A DNA stretch of 64,000 nt from Bacteroidaceae bacterium (GCA_017416805.1 JAFQBB010000051.1:1-64000); one strand, 5' to 3'; counted from the first letter of the stretch, positions 15,799 through 27,612 are shown. The notes: a model not told the origin generated them from the sequence alone. Program-made: numbers and translations.

Positions 15799-16389
15799 TT
15801 ATTTCATAATGTTTTTAATAGCTTTTCGGTTGATGAATGTCTCCAGATTGGTAAAGATTTCCTCCACGCGGTCAATGGTCTTGCGTCTGAACTTGCCGCT
15901 CTTCTTGGCCAGCTTGGTTCCTTTCTTGTTGACAGCCCATTCGTCGGTTATCCATTCTTCGGCACTGTATTTCACGCCACCTTCGCGCTCTTCTTCATAC
16001 CAATAACGGATGTCATAGATGTTGGCCACGAACTTCTTGTCATAGCAGGTCAGCTTCAACTTGTAATACAGGCGTGTACGGTCGAGCGACAGGAATTTGT
16101 TGGTAAATACCAGCCACTCTTCGCCTCCGGCGGTCATTTCATAAGCCTCTTTGTTTGTAGAAATCATCTTGTGGTTCGGCATCTCCTCGACGGGAGCGAA
16201 CTGCTCGTTCATCCACTCCTGTACGGCTACGTAGATGTCACCGACATTCATGGGCACTTCAAATTCATGCGTAAAGATTACACGTCCGTTTTCCACAGGA
16301 ACAGCATTCTTTGCCAGGTACTTGGCGTCTTTCACTTGTGCCATGCTTATCAAGGGAAGCATAAGCAGCATCAGTAGGATTTTTTTCAT
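15799..16389 (-). CDS. Secreted DUF4468 protein with TBP-like fold
   Basis: A 196-aa exported protein: signal peptide MKKILLMLLMLPLISMAQ, then a DUF4468-type domain (about residues 35-120, including VIFTHEFEVPMNVGDIYVAVQEWMNEQF and EWLVFTNKFLSLDRTRLYYKLKL). Such proteins are widespread in Bacteroidetes and predicted to be periplasmic; the function is unknown. The C-terminal third is basic (KKGTKLAKKSGKFRRKTID). No lipobox. Apparently monocistronic. Confidence 0.82.
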   Translation of the reverse strand: MKKILLMLLMLPLISMAQVKDAKYLAKNAVPVENGRVIFTHEFEVPMNVGDIYVAVQEWMNEQFAPVEEMPNHKMISTNKEAYEMTAGGEEWLVFTNKFLSLDRTRLYYKLKLTCYDKKFVANIYDIRYWYEEEREGGVKYSAEEWITDEWAVNKKGTKLAKKSGKFRRKTIDRVEEIFTNLETFINRKAIKNIMK

Positions 16390-16756
16390 ATCAGTTTCTA
16401 TTTTCTCTTCGTTGTTCTAATATCAAGCAAATTAAACAATAATTTTTCATCCCTCCAAGCCTTCTCCTGTTTTTTATATGTTTTTAAAGGAAAGTCCTTC
16501 TGTCAGGCGCATGTCACACAATCAAAAAAAAGAGTTGTTGCATGGAAAATTCTTCTTCGGCAACAACTCTTTTCCCTTTTTGGGGGCAAATATTTTCCTT
16601 TTCTTTTCCGTATGTGGAAGTTTCTCACTACATTTGCCCTCGATTCCGTAAGGAAGAACATAGTGAAGTGAGTTATTAACAATTAAAACAGATTTTGCCG
16701 ATGAAGTAAGCGCGTAATTCAATGCGCACATTTTAAAATATATTGAAAAAGCGTTT
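16390..16756. other. Intergenic region left of the structured RNA
   Basis: No convincing gene; a 69-codon minus frame at 16522-16731 has low-complexity lysine-rich content and no promoter. Apart from the hairpin at 16528-16573, the stretch holds AT-rich DNA and a small GCGCGTAATTCAATGCGC palindrome near 16710-16727. Confidence 0.55.
16528..16573 (-). terminator. 14-bp hairpin with T-run
   Basis: AAAAGAGTTGTTGC (16528-16541) pairs perfectly with 16560-16573 around an 18-base loop. On the minus strand it is followed by seven T. It would stop minus-strand transcription about 140 bp before DUF4468. It could also act in the plus direction, where the flank is TTCCCTTTTT. Confidence 0.65.
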
Positions 16757-16764
16757 TAGCTTTG
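16757..16764 (+). promoter_or_regulatory. Promoter -7 element (TAGCTTTG) ahead of the structured RNA
   Basis: Exact TAnnTTTG on the plus strand. A start about 5-7 bases downstream would fall at about 16770, the first paired bases of the hairpin RNA. No clear TTTG at -33. Confidence 0.6.
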
Positions 16765-16768
16765 ATTC

Positions 16769-16918
16769 TTGTTCTTGAAACTTCGACACTTTCATGACAA
16801 CCAAGAGTAAGGCCGGAGACGCTCACGCTGTATGGCGTGGGCTTTACTCGTATATATTGGTTGTCAGGTAGTCGAAGACCTCAAGAACAATAATCGGGTT
16901 TTGTCCGCGCTTTTTTTT
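16769..16918 (+). ncRNA. Candidate structured noncoding RNA (nested hairpin)
   Basis: Four nested helices form one rod. P1 is 16769-16778 with 16881-16890 (TTGTTCTTGA/TCAAGAACAA). P2 is 16781-16787 with 16871-16877 (CTTCGAC/GTCGAAG). P3 is 16795-16804 with 16857-16866 (TGACAACCAA/TTGGTTGTCA). P4 is 16805-16814 with 16840-16849 (one G-U pair). The tip is a 5-bp CACGC/GCGTG helix (16824-16839). Altogether 42 base pairs in about 122 nt. A weak outer GATT/AATC pairing and an eight-T run at 16911-16918 follow. It has a promoter-like box in front and no open frame. It may be a small RNA, a leader of the PEGA gene at 17002, or a palindromic element; I cannot assign a known family. Confidence 0.65.
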
Positions 16919-17001
16919 GTGCGTATTTTTTAATTTCTAAGGACGATGGAGTGACCTGAAAAGCCAAAAGTGAGTAAGGGCTAATAACAAAATTTTAAGA
17001 A

Positions 17002-17670
17002 ATGAAGAAATATCTAGTACCGTTATTCACGGTTTTGTGTTTGTGTTTTTTAATGCCTAACGAGGTCGAAGCGAGAAAGATTAAGGTTGTAACAAAGCCA
17101 GAATTTGCTAAAATTCATGTTGATGGAAACTACGTTGGTGATGGGGTCTATTTTTTGAATTTTACAAGGAAAGATGAATTTTTTAATGTGAAGGTTGAAG
17201 CTCCGGGCTACGTGGAAAAAACATTGAGAATATATAAATATGATAAACGAAAATCCATTCCGATAGATCTTCTGGAGGATGAATCAATTGAAGCTTCAGT
17301 TGAATCGGAATTGGCAAACAAGTATTTTACGATAAATGTTCGGGAGGGTGTAGATGAGTCTATGGCTTGGAAACTGTTGACTCAAGTTATGCTTAACTAT
17401 TTTGACGAAATGAAAACGTCAGACAAGGCCTCAGGTTTTATGAATACTGCTTGGGAGGTTGATAAATTTCCCAAATCGGAAGTAAAGATTAGAACGATGG
17501 TTCAAATCAAAGAGATTACAAATGAAGGACTGGCTTATCAAGTTCGTATATCCACAGAAAAAGCTCCGTTGGATGCCCCAGGGGAGTATGGATATAAACC
17601 TTGGGAAAGAGTATTGAAACGTTACGAGCCATTAATTAACGAATTACAACAACGAATAGGAAAGAATTAA
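17002..17670 (+). CDS. Secreted PEGA-domain protein
   Basis: A 222-aa exported protein: signal peptide (MKKYLVPLFTVLCLCFLMPN, cleavage near EVEA-R), then a PEGA-like domain (about residues 28-92) with VVTKPEFAKIHVDGNYVGDGVYFLNF and VKVEAPGYVEKTLRIYKYDKRKSIPIDL. The C-terminal part (about 105-220) is alpha/beta and unrecognised. PEGA domains are common surface or periplasmic modules of unknown ligand. It is followed after 3 bp by another secreted protein, so the pair is an operon. The DNA is clearly more AT-rich than the ilv or efflux regions, which suggests later acquisition or low expression. Confidence 0.78.
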   Translation: MKKYLVPLFTVLCLCFLMPNEVEARKIKVVTKPEFAKIHVDGNYVGDGVYFLNFTRKDEFFNVKVEAPGYVEKTLRIYKYDKRKSIPIDLLEDESIEASVESELANKYFTINVREGVDESMAWKLLTQVMLNYFDEMKTSDKASGFMNTAWEVDKFPKSEVKIRTMVQIKEITNEGLAYQVRISTEKAPLDAPGEYGYKPWERVLKRYEPLINELQQRIGKN

Positions 17671-17673
17671 ATT

Positions 17674-18276
17674 ATGAAAACATTTTTGTTTTTGGCATTC
17701 AGTATTTTTATGCCAGTTTCAGTTTTTTCGCAAATTAAAATTACGGATACTTTTGATGGGACAGGTACTTTGGACTGGAGCGAATATGCAGACAAAGATG
17801 TTAGTGCCTTGATAAAGATGGGGATGCTTGATATGGAGGTGCACGAGGAGGGCTTTTACGTTAATTCTTGCACTGATTTGCCAATACTTCCTGAATATGA
17901 CTTTAAAGTTTCCGTAAAATTAATAATTCCTAAGTTTGACGAGGAAGAAACGTCTGCAATTCTTTTCGATATGGATGAACGTTTCAATCGATTAGCATTT
18001 ATATTCAAGGAGAATAAGTTTATAGCCTGTACGTATAATAAAGGGAAGTTTAATATTGAAGAAGGTGAAGAAATAAGAATTAAACTGCCGAAAAAGAAAA
18101 ATAGGGAAATAGAAGTTGTGATAGAGCGTAGGGGTGGGAAAATTATTATATCTTATGATAATATAGAAATTATGCGCTGGAAAAGACCAATACATTCTCC
18201 TTATTTAGGTTTTGTGACTTCGTCACATTTAAAAGTTGATGAGGTTATCGTAGAGCAAGAATATACAGGAGATTAG
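17674..18276 (+). CDS. Secreted beta-sandwich protein, function unknown
   Basis: A 200-aa exported protein (signal peptide MKTFLFLAFSIFMPVSVFSQ). The rest reads as an all-beta domain like the laminin-G / DUF1080 (concanavalin-like) group: ITDTFDGTGTLDWSEYADKD, FKVSVKLIIPKFDEEETSAILFD, IEVVIERRGGKIIISYDNIEIMRW and LGFVTSSHLKVDEVIVEQ. That assignment is by strand pattern only. It begins 3 bp after the PEGA gene and shares its AT-rich codon use, so the two are probably transferred and expressed together. Confidence 0.7.
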   Translation: MKTFLFLAFSIFMPVSVFSQIKITDTFDGTGTLDWSEYADKDVSALIKMGMLDMEVHEEGFYVNSCTDLPILPEYDFKVSVKLIIPKFDEEETSAILFDMDERFNRLAFIFKENKFIACTYNKGKFNIEEGEEIRIKLPKKKNREIEVVIERRGGKIIISYDNIEIMRWKRPIHSPYLGFVTSSHLKVDEVIVEQEYTGD

Positions 18277-18290
18277 TAGTGTATACCCGA

Positions 18291-18363
18291 GAGGAGAGTG
18301 TAAAATAAACCATATCTTACTACTATTATTGTAGCTTGACACAGTTTATTTTACACTCTCCTC
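18291..18363. repeat. 20-bp inverted repeats resembling insertion-sequence ends
   Basis: Perfect 20-bp arms at 18291-18310 and 18344-18363 (inner part GAGTGTAAAATAAAC) enclose 33 bp. The arms look like insertion-sequence terminal repeats facing each other, so this may be a small nonautonomous element or collapsed remnant. It also could serve as terminator after the secreted-protein pair, lying 15 bp past its stop. No transposase gene or clear target duplication is seen. Confidence 0.5.
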
Positions 18364-18588
18364 ATTTATGTAGCATTTTGTCACTCCGCGGCTCTTTGTT
18401 ATAAGGCAAATTCTTGAATAAATATGCAGAAGTTTCGTCTTTTTACGCAAGAATATGCAGAAAAGGGCGGTTTTAAGCCTTTTTGTTTTCATTGAAATAG
18501 TTATAAATGAGACTGAAAATGGAATAAATAGGAGGTGAAGATGGCTATATTTCTTGCAATGTTGCAACAACGTTCTATAGAAAAGAAA

Positions 18589-18691
18589 AAATGCGCCTTG
18601 CTTTTTTTCAAATGCAACTTACAGTTGGTGCAAATGTGACTTGCTTTTCAACATAAGCGAGCCGCATTTTGGAAAAAGTAAGGCGCATTTT
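18589..18691. repeat. AAATGCG(C/G)C repeat block with dyad symmetry
   Basis: Several related units (AAATGCGCCTTGC, AAATGCAACTTAC, AAATGTGACTTGC and, inverted, GCGAGCCGCATTT and GTAAGGCGCATTT) occur in about 100 bp, giving overall dyad symmetry. It looks like a degenerate dispersed intergenic element. Confidence 0.5.
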
Positions 18692-18859
18692 GATAAGTGT
18701 GCCTGACAAGCTATGATTTGTTCGCATTATCAGCAATCTTTGCGTCATCTGCAGATGAGAAATTCACGTCGGTATTTTTTTTAGAAGGCAATGCTTCCGG
18801 GTGAAATTCTCTGTATTGTATAGTAAATCAACGGAATAGATGGATTTTGAGCCAATAAA

Positions 18860-18907
18860 AATCGCGTATTTCCGCCCAACTCTTTTTTCGGACGGAAATA
18901 CGCGATT
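18860..18907. terminator. 15-bp perfect hairpin
   Basis: AATCGCGTATTTCCG (18860-18874) and its exact complement (18893-18907) flank an 18-base loop containing TCTTTTTTC. It lies downstream of lacZ on the minus strand, at about 180 bp from its stop. It lacks a clear T-run, so a terminator role is only plausible. Confidence 0.4.
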
Positions 18908-19083
18908 CTCGCGAGGCGAATATGCAGTTTGACAAAATGTCAAATAGAAGGTGTGTGGTGGGGGGATATAACATTAAGCACGGACTACATGAACTAACGG
19001 CCATTCAGAAAAAGAATAAATCCGTGTAATCCGTGTAATCCGTGCCTAAGAATGATTGTTCCTATGACTGGAAACCGTGTGCT

Positions 19084-22185
<3,102 letters not shown>

Positions 22186-22226
22186 TTATTATTTAGGTTT
22201 ACGTTTTCGTTAATATTAAGGCAGTA

Positions 22227-25046
22227 TTAATACCAATCAATATTGCTGCTGTAGCTGCTCCGTTTGTCATACTTGAGCGCATCGGCCAGCATGGAACTGT
22301 TGGCGCTGATACTGAAATTGTATGAGGTGTATGGCGCCAAGATAATTCCGCATGACATGGAGAAACAATGCAGGTCGCGGCTGATATTGCAGGTCGTGGC
22401 TGCAATCTTCTTGAAGTCAAAGTCATAACCTGAACTGAACGATATGTTCCATTTGTTGGAAGGCTTGATGCTTCCTGAAACATTCATGCGGTGGCTGAAC
22501 TTGAACGGGTAGCGCATGGTCCGGATATTGATGTCTGCCGAACGGTCTTCGGCGATAGTATAGTTCCAAGAAACATTGAGCGACCATGGGAGTTTGAACA
22601 CCATGTATCCATCAGAGTCAAGTGTCGCTTTTTCTTCTTTCTTCTCTCCATTGGAGGAGGTCGTAGGCCTATTGACAGGAGGAGTAGAAGAGGCGTCAGG
22701 ATTTGCTTCCTCATTTTCTTTGTCTGTTTTCTCCTTAGGACCAAACCACTTCTTGAAAGTTTCGTTGTTGAATGTATAAGAGAATCCATTGCTCATACCC
22801 TGGAAACGTCCGAAACGTCCGTAAGACCATTCGGTCCGGTCACCAACGATGACCTGTCCGTTTTCATTGAACTGATAGGCATAAGTTGCAAAAACAGCAT
22901 TGAGGTTGAATGTCTTGTTCTTGCCTAATTTGAGGCGGAGACGCAAACTGAGGTTACTCCATGGCTGTTTTTTAGCTGCAAGGTTATAGGAGATGCTTCC
23001 ACCAAAATCATCAATAATGCTGAGTTTGCGTACACCGGTAGTATCTTTGTCCGATTTGACCTTCATCTCTACATTGTTCGACATCGAAAAACTTACGCTA
23101 CCGGTCTTTCCCTTTCCTGGAACTCCAAATATGGCACCTTGGTATGGTGAATATTCTTGGGTTACCAATTCTCCATCAGCATCGTAATAGCTGAAGGAGT
23201 CGTAATAACCGTATTTATAAGCACCAAAATCGGGCGCCATAGAGAAACTTACCGAGGGGGTAAAGACATGGCGTACGGCTTCAATCTTGTCTCCAAATAT
23301 AGCGGGGGAAGGTTTATAGAAACCATATAATTTGGTGTTCATAGAGAGGCTCATGTCGTAATTATAGACACGGTTGAATCCGTAGATGGTATCTGTCATT
23401 ACGGCTTGGGCTGTTTCATCCCAATCCTTTTCCTGACGGTAGGTGTACCACCGTTCGGTGTAATTGAACGAGGCGGTCAGGTTGAGATACTTCAACAGGT
23501 TGAAGGTGGCACTGATAGGAATGCGGTGCTGCATACCATTGCTCCAATCCTTGATAAGACTGGAATGCATGATTTCATCTTCCTTGGTCTGTATGCTATT
23601 CTTCAGATAACCACTATAGCTGAGCGATATTTTCTCGTACCATTGTTCTTTTCCCAATCTTTTTTTGCGTTTGAACGGATAGAGTCGGCTTAGCGAGATG
23701 TTCAAATCGGGAAAAGACACGGCCAGGCTACTGTCGCGTACATTTTGGGCAATATTGAAAGTTCCCGAGAGGGTCAAACCGATGTTTGGGAAAGTGCGTG
23801 AATAGCTGACACTGGAAGTACGGGTGCTCTGACTGCTTAGTGCCAAATTGTATTGGCTGCTGAGGTTGCTCCGTTCGTAACTGCTGGTAGCATAATTCAC
23901 ACTGGCAGAAAAAGTACTGTTAGGACTGGCTTTGGCATCTTGCCGGTGAGTCCATTGTACCTTGAAATCTTTACTTACCGAATAGTCGGGCATGTTCTTT
24001 TCGCCCAATTTGGTGGTAAGTGTACTGATGTTGACGGCTCCAGAAAATTTATATCGTTTGTTATAGCTGCTACTGGCATTAAGTCCCCATGAACCTTTAG
24101 TGAATATTTCGCCTGTAAGTTTCAAATCCATATAATCACTGATGGCAAAATAATAACCTCCATCGCGCAGATAAAAACCACGTTCGGTTTCATCGCCGTA
24201 GGTAGGCATAATGAATCCTGAAGCATATTTTTCGTTACTGAAAGGGAAAAAGCCAAAAGGAATGGCTAAAGGCAAAGGTACGTCTTCAACAACAAGATAG
24301 GCAGGACCGAATACGATGTTCTTTCCTGGGCGAACCTTAGCACGTGTCAAAGCCATATAAAAGTGGGGATTCTCGTGCTGGTCACACGTGGTGTATTTGC
24401 TGGGGCCAAGGAAGAATTCGTTTTCTGAGCCTTTTTTAGCATCATTACTGGTGATGTAGCCTTCACCTTGTTGGGTGACCACATTGCTGATATATCCTTT
24501 ACGCGAACCGAAGTTGTAGCTCATGGTGTCACTTTCGTAAGGAGTCTCCCCATCTTTGAATACAGGACGCCCAAATTCTGCTCCGGTTGAATCTGTTACT
24601 CCGTGGGCATAAACGGTCTTGGTGTCGATATCAACCATTATTTGCTCAGCGGTCAGGCCTATGTTCTGATAATCTACTTGGCTGTTTTTGTATAGATATG
24701 CCTTGGATGTTGCCATAATCCACACGAGTGAATCTTCGGCTTGATAAGCTACGGGAGCATCGAGTACATCTTTCTTTTCTTTTGCAGAAACAGAATCAGC
24801 AGTTATAGAGTCTCCCAATTCTACGGTTATAGAGTCGGCAGAAAATTGTATAGAATCTTTTTCCGTAAGAAAATCAGAAGGTATAGAGTCTGTTCGTGTC
24901 GCTTCGATAGAGTCTTGTTCGGCACGTAAAGTTGCATATAGTTTGCCATAATCCTTGTGCGCATATACTTCCTCTCCCGATAACAAAATCAGAAGTAATA
25001 AAAGCGACAGAATGGGCAGAAATATATTCTTGCTATATAGAGTCAT
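22227..25046 (-). CDS. LptD-like LPS assembly outer membrane protein
   Basis: A 939-aa outer-membrane protein of the OstA/LptD superfamily, as found in Bacteroidetes, predicted to insert lipopolysaccharide at the cell surface. N-terminal signal region LPILSLLLLLILLSGEEVYA is followed by a Ser/Asp-rich linker with repeated DSI/DSIT motifs. The OstA-like periplasmic jelly roll is about residues 110-250 (VDYQNIGLTAEQIMVDIDTKTVYAHGV; ESDTMSYNFGSRKGYISNV). The beta barrel runs from about 300 to the end, with LAIPFGFFPFSNEKYASGFIMPTYGDE. It has its own -7 box at 25074-25081. Symbol left empty because identity with lptD is inferred from layout. Confidence 0.85.
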   Translation of the reverse strand: MTLYSKNIFLPILSLLLLLILLSGEEVYAHKDYGKLYATLRAEQDSIEATRTDSIPSDFLTEKDSIQFSADSITVELGDSITADSVSAKEKKDVLDAPVAYQAEDSLVWIMATSKAYLYKNSQVDYQNIGLTAEQIMVDIDTKTVYAHGVTDSTGAEFGRPVFKDGETPYESDTMSYNFGSRKGYISNVVTQQGEGYITSNDAKKGSENEFFLGPSKYTTCDQHENPHFYMALTRAKVRPGKNIVFGPAYLVVEDVPLPLAIPFGFFPFSNEKYASGFIMPTYGDETERGFYLRDGGYYFAISDYMDLKLTGEIFTKGSWGLNASSSYNKRYKFSGAVNISTLTTKLGEKNMPDYSVSKDFKVQWTHRQDAKASPNSTFSASVNYATSSYERSNLSSQYNLALSSQSTRTSSVSYSRTFPNIGLTLSGTFNIAQNVRDSSLAVSFPDLNISLSRLYPFKRKKRLGKEQWYEKISLSYSGYLKNSIQTKEDEIMHSSLIKDWSNGMQHRIPISATFNLLKYLNLTASFNYTERWYTYRQEKDWDETAQAVMTDTIYGFNRVYNYDMSLSMNTKLYGFYKPSPAIFGDKIEAVRHVFTPSVSFSMAPDFGAYKYGYYDSFSYYDADGELVTQEYSPYQGAIFGVPGKGKTGSVSFSMSNNVEMKVKSDKDTTGVRKLSIIDDFGGSISYNLAAKKQPWSNLSLRLRLKLGKNKTFNLNAVFATYAYQFNENGQVIVGDRTEWSYGRFGRFQGMSNGFSYTFNNETFKKWFGPKEKTDKENEEANPDASSTPPVNRPTTSSNGEKKEEKATLDSDGYMVFKLPWSLNVSWNYTIAEDRSADINIRTMRYPFKFSHRMNVSGSIKPSNKWNISFSSGYDFDFKKIAATTCNISRDLHCFSMSCGIILAPYTSYNFSISANSSMLADALKYDKRSSYSSNIDWY

Positions 25047-25073
25047 TATTGGCTTGTTACACTATTTGAGTGG

Positions 25074-25081
25074 CAAAAGTA
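25074..25081 (-). promoter_or_regulatory. LptD gene promoter -7 element (TACTTTTG)
   Basis: TAnnTTTG match on the minus strand, 27 bp ahead of the ATG at 25046. Confidence 0.6.
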
Positions 25082-25151
25082 CATATAATTCGGGATATAG
25101 CACCGTATCATCCGTTAAAATTATGAATTATTTGCCATCAGTCTGCATAAA

Positions 25152-25688
25152 TTAAAGAAACATCTTGCACCAATGTTCAAAACGGGCTACTCCTTCATTG
25201 CCGAAACGGGAAAGGCTTTTTAATGCTTTTTCAATACTTTTTTCCTTGTCCAGCTTGGTTTTGGAGAAAAACTTGTCTGCAAAACAGATGACTTGTTCTT
25301 CCATGCTGACTGGAAGCATATCTCTATGGGGTATTGGAAGTTCTTGACGTTTGATTTCCTCTAATGAAAGTCCGGCTCCAGTGTGACGTTCACAGACAAG
25401 TGCATGACGTGGATAGCCTTCAGAACGTAACAAATCGGCTCCTAAGTATCCGTGACAAATGTAAGGATGTTTGCCATTGCAGTGTATGCCATCAGCATCG
25501 GTCAAGAATATTCCGATGTCGTGGAGTAAGGCTGCCTCTTCAAGAAACTGGATGTCCAATTCCAATTCGGGGTGTCTGTGAGCTATTTGGATGGCTTTGT
25601 CGGCTACGCAACGACTATGTGTCAGCAAAATGTGTTTCAGTTCATCATTTCCTGTGTAATATTTGTCTATAATGGCAAGTGCATTCAT
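25152..25688 (-). CDS. HD-domain phosphohydrolase
   Basis: A 178-aa cytoplasmic protein of the HD superfamily. Metal ligands are visible: His24 (LTHSRCVADKA), His56-Asp57 (EEAALLHDIGIF), later His residues in CNGKHPYICHGYLGADLLRSEG and CERHTGAGLSLEEI. Members of this uncharacterised branch (HDIG-like) are usually nucleotide phosphohydrolases; the substrate is unknown. The start is 9 bp after the stop of the family-10-like glycosidase gene, so both are on one transcript. Confidence 0.88.
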   Translation of the reverse strand: MNALAIIDKYYTGNDELKHILLTHSRCVADKAIQIAHRHPELELDIQFLEEAALLHDIGIFLTDADGIHCNGKHPYICHGYLGADLLRSEGYPRHALVCERHTGAGLSLEEIKRQELPIPHRDMLPVSMEEQVICFADKFFSKTKLDKEKSIEKALKSLSRFGNEGVARFEHWCKMFL

Positions 25689-25697
25689 TGTCTCGTA

Positions 25698-27473
25698 TCA
25701 TTTCTTAGTAAAAAATCCAACTTTTCGTATTTCGCCTCCATTTGTCGTTGTATTTACAATGTATATACCAGCAGGCAGAGCTTTAATGTTCAGTTTCCGA
25801 TTAAAAGGTAAGTCTGCAATCGGACGTCCGGCAATATTTGTAACGATGACTCTTTCTTCACCGGTGATGTGTTGGGGCAGGCAGACAATATCTTCTTCAA
25901 TAGTCAGGCGTTGTGGTGAATATTGATGTACTGGAGTCGGTGTTGTATTGACAGGCTTGTCAGGATAGCTCAATTGTACAGCATCGCTTTCATTACCACA
26001 ACGGTCGGTAGCCGTAACGGCATAGTGTATGGCTTTGCCTCGGGCTATAAAATGGTGGTGAAGATAACTGCAATCCTTAAGTCGGATCGCAACGAGGTTT
26101 TCCGGGTTTTCTGTATCAACAGGATATGTTGTTGAAGCATACACATTATAGTGTACTCCACCATCTGTATTATCTGTTGACGGTTGCCAATGAAGGTGAG
26201 ATGCCGAACCTTTTCGAGAAAGAGTTACTGCTGTTGGTTTGGAAGGTGGTACATTGTCAATCCATGGCATAGGGGGGATTGTGGCAAGAGTGCGGTAATA
26301 CCGTTCTTGTACACAATTATACAAACCACTTGTATTTTCCGTGAGGAAACGTGAACGGAAATAAGCTTCTCCATTGCAGTTGCTCCAACGGATGAAATTC
26401 AATTGCCTTTCTACTTCATCCAATGTCCAGTCTCCCTCAGACGGATGTAAAAAATAGATACCTAATCCAGGAACAACAATGCGTCCGTTACTTTGTTCCT
26501 TCCAATCAAGTACGAAAGGGTAGAAATCGTTGTTCCTGTAGTAAAGCATGGGGAATATCATGTCGTGTATTCCTTCATGCATCCATAATTGTGCTTCTTG
26601 GTGAACGGCATGGTATGCATTCCATCCGCGTGAAGGATATCGCTGGGTGTCGCGGTATTTGCCTAATGGGGCACTGCTTACTTTTACCCAAGGTTTCAGC
26701 TGCTTTACTTCTGCATGAATTGTTCTTACTATTTCTGTAATGTTATTTCGTCTCCATTGGGCAAGATTGTCGAAGCCTCGTCCGTATTTTCGATAATTAG
26801 AAGCGTCAGGAAAACGTTTGGGCCGGTCAGGGTATCGGATATAGTCAAGATGTATACCGTCAATGTCGTAATTTGTTACCAATTCTTTGACTATCTCTTT
26901 CAAGTAGTTTTTAGTTTCAGGATGTCCAGGATTCAGATACCAGTTGTTTCGAAAACGTGTGCATATTTTAGGAATCCGTTTAGTGATGGATTGTGCTCCC
27001 ATATCTTTATGTACCTCGACACTCCCTAACGGAATTGTTACCATCCATGCATGTATTTCCATGCCGCGTTTGTGACATTCCTCAATGGCAAAAGCTAATG
27101 GGTCATAACCGGGTGAACAGCCTGCCTCACCGCTGAAAGACTCGCACCAGGTTTCAATGCGTGATGGGTAAATCAAATTGCCTCTGACTCTTGTCTGAAG
27201 GATAACGGTGTTGATGCGGGCTTCTTGCAACTTGTCCAATATGTCAGTAAGTTCTTTTTTCTGTTTGACAATGTTTTCTTCTGATGTGGCACGGGTTGTA
27301 GGCCAATCAAGTCCTTTTATCGTGGTGAGCCATACTGCTCGTACTTCTTGCTTTTTAGGGATAAATAAAGGTGCAAAAGGTTGTACGGCTTGGACAAACA
27401 GACAGTTTGCCCATAGAATAGCCATGATGAAAAAAGAATGTAGTAGTTGTTTTTTTATTGATGCTTGTTTCAT
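25698..27473 (-). CDS. Family-10-like glycosyl hydrolase (GHL10/DUF187) with Por-type tail
   Basis: A 591-aa exported enzyme. Signal peptide about residues 1-30. The GHL10 (DUF187) TIM barrel is about 38-390, starting EVRAVWLTTIKGLDWPT and with NYDIDGIHLDYIRYPDRP and PMLYYRNND. A fibronectin-III-like domain (about 405-500, PPSKPTAVTLSRKGSASHLHWQP) follows. The last 60 residues (VTNIAGRPIADLPFNRKLNI, LPAGIYIVNT) resemble Por/T9SS type A sorting tails. Substrate is unproven; related proteins are thought to act on cell-wall or glycan polymers. Its promoter box lies at 27495-27502. Confidence 0.87.
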   Translation of the reverse strand: MKQASIKKQLLHSFFIMAILWANCLFVQAVQPFAPLFIPKKQEVRAVWLTTIKGLDWPTTRATSEENIVKQKKELTDILDKLQEARINTVILQTRVRGNLIYPSRIETWCESFSGEAGCSPGYDPLAFAIEECHKRGMEIHAWMVTIPLGSVEVHKDMGAQSITKRIPKICTRFRNNWYLNPGHPETKNYLKEIVKELVTNYDIDGIHLDYIRYPDRPKRFPDASNYRKYGRGFDNLAQWRRNNITEIVRTIHAEVKQLKPWVKVSSAPLGKYRDTQRYPSRGWNAYHAVHQEAQLWMHEGIHDMIFPMLYYRNNDFYPFVLDWKEQSNGRIVVPGLGIYFLHPSEGDWTLDEVERQLNFIRWSNCNGEAYFRSRFLTENTSGLYNCVQERYYRTLATIPPMPWIDNVPPSKPTAVTLSRKGSASHLHWQPSTDNTDGGVHYNVYASTTYPVDTENPENLVAIRLKDCSYLHHHFIARGKAIHYAVTATDRCGNESDAVQLSYPDKPVNTTPTPVHQYSPQRLTIEEDIVCLPQHITGEERVIVTNIAGRPIADLPFNRKLNIKALPAGIYIVNTTTNGGEIRKVGFFTKK

Positions 27474-27494
27474 TTGTTTTTTTCATTTTCGCCA

Positions 27495-27502
27495 CAAAGT
27501 TA
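27495..27502 (-). promoter_or_regulatory. Promoter -7 element (TAACTTTG) of the glycosidase-HD operon
   Basis: Exact TAnnTTTG on the minus strand, 21 bp ahead of the ATG at 27473. Confidence 0.65.
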
Positions 27503-27566
27503 CATATTTCTGACTAATTATTCTAAATAAATAGGAATCAATGCTGCTTGTTTTCTATTAATTCGT

Positions 27567-27574
27567 TATTTTTG
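27567..27574 (+). promoter_or_regulatory. Promoter -7 element (TATTTTTG) of the CstA gene
   Basis: TAnnTTTG match on the plus strand, 38 bp ahead of the ATG at 27613. It is arranged divergently from the glycosidase promoter about 70 bp away. Confidence 0.6.
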
Positions 27575-27612
27575 CATCAGTTTTTAACAGTATTAAAAAG
27601 TCCAAGTTAGAT

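Larger units (their letters stand above)
18277..19083. other. 807-bp intergenic region rich in palindromes and repeats
   Basis: No supported gene. It contains a 20-bp inverted repeat pair (18291-18363), the AAATGCGCC-type repeat block (18589-18691), a 15-bp perfect hairpin (18860-18907) and tandem TCCGTGTAA units (19021-19046). The remaining sequence is AT-rich without coding signals. Confidence 0.65.

Noticed and set aside
16522-16731. 69-codon minus-strand frame left of the structured RNA
   Set aside because: Runs through a terminator hairpin and is lysine-rich low complexity with no promoter.
16769-16918. Structured RNA as retron msr-msd or 6S RNA
   Set aside because: No reverse transcriptase gene is adjacent, and the symmetric central bubble expected of 6S RNA is not visible; left as unassigned.
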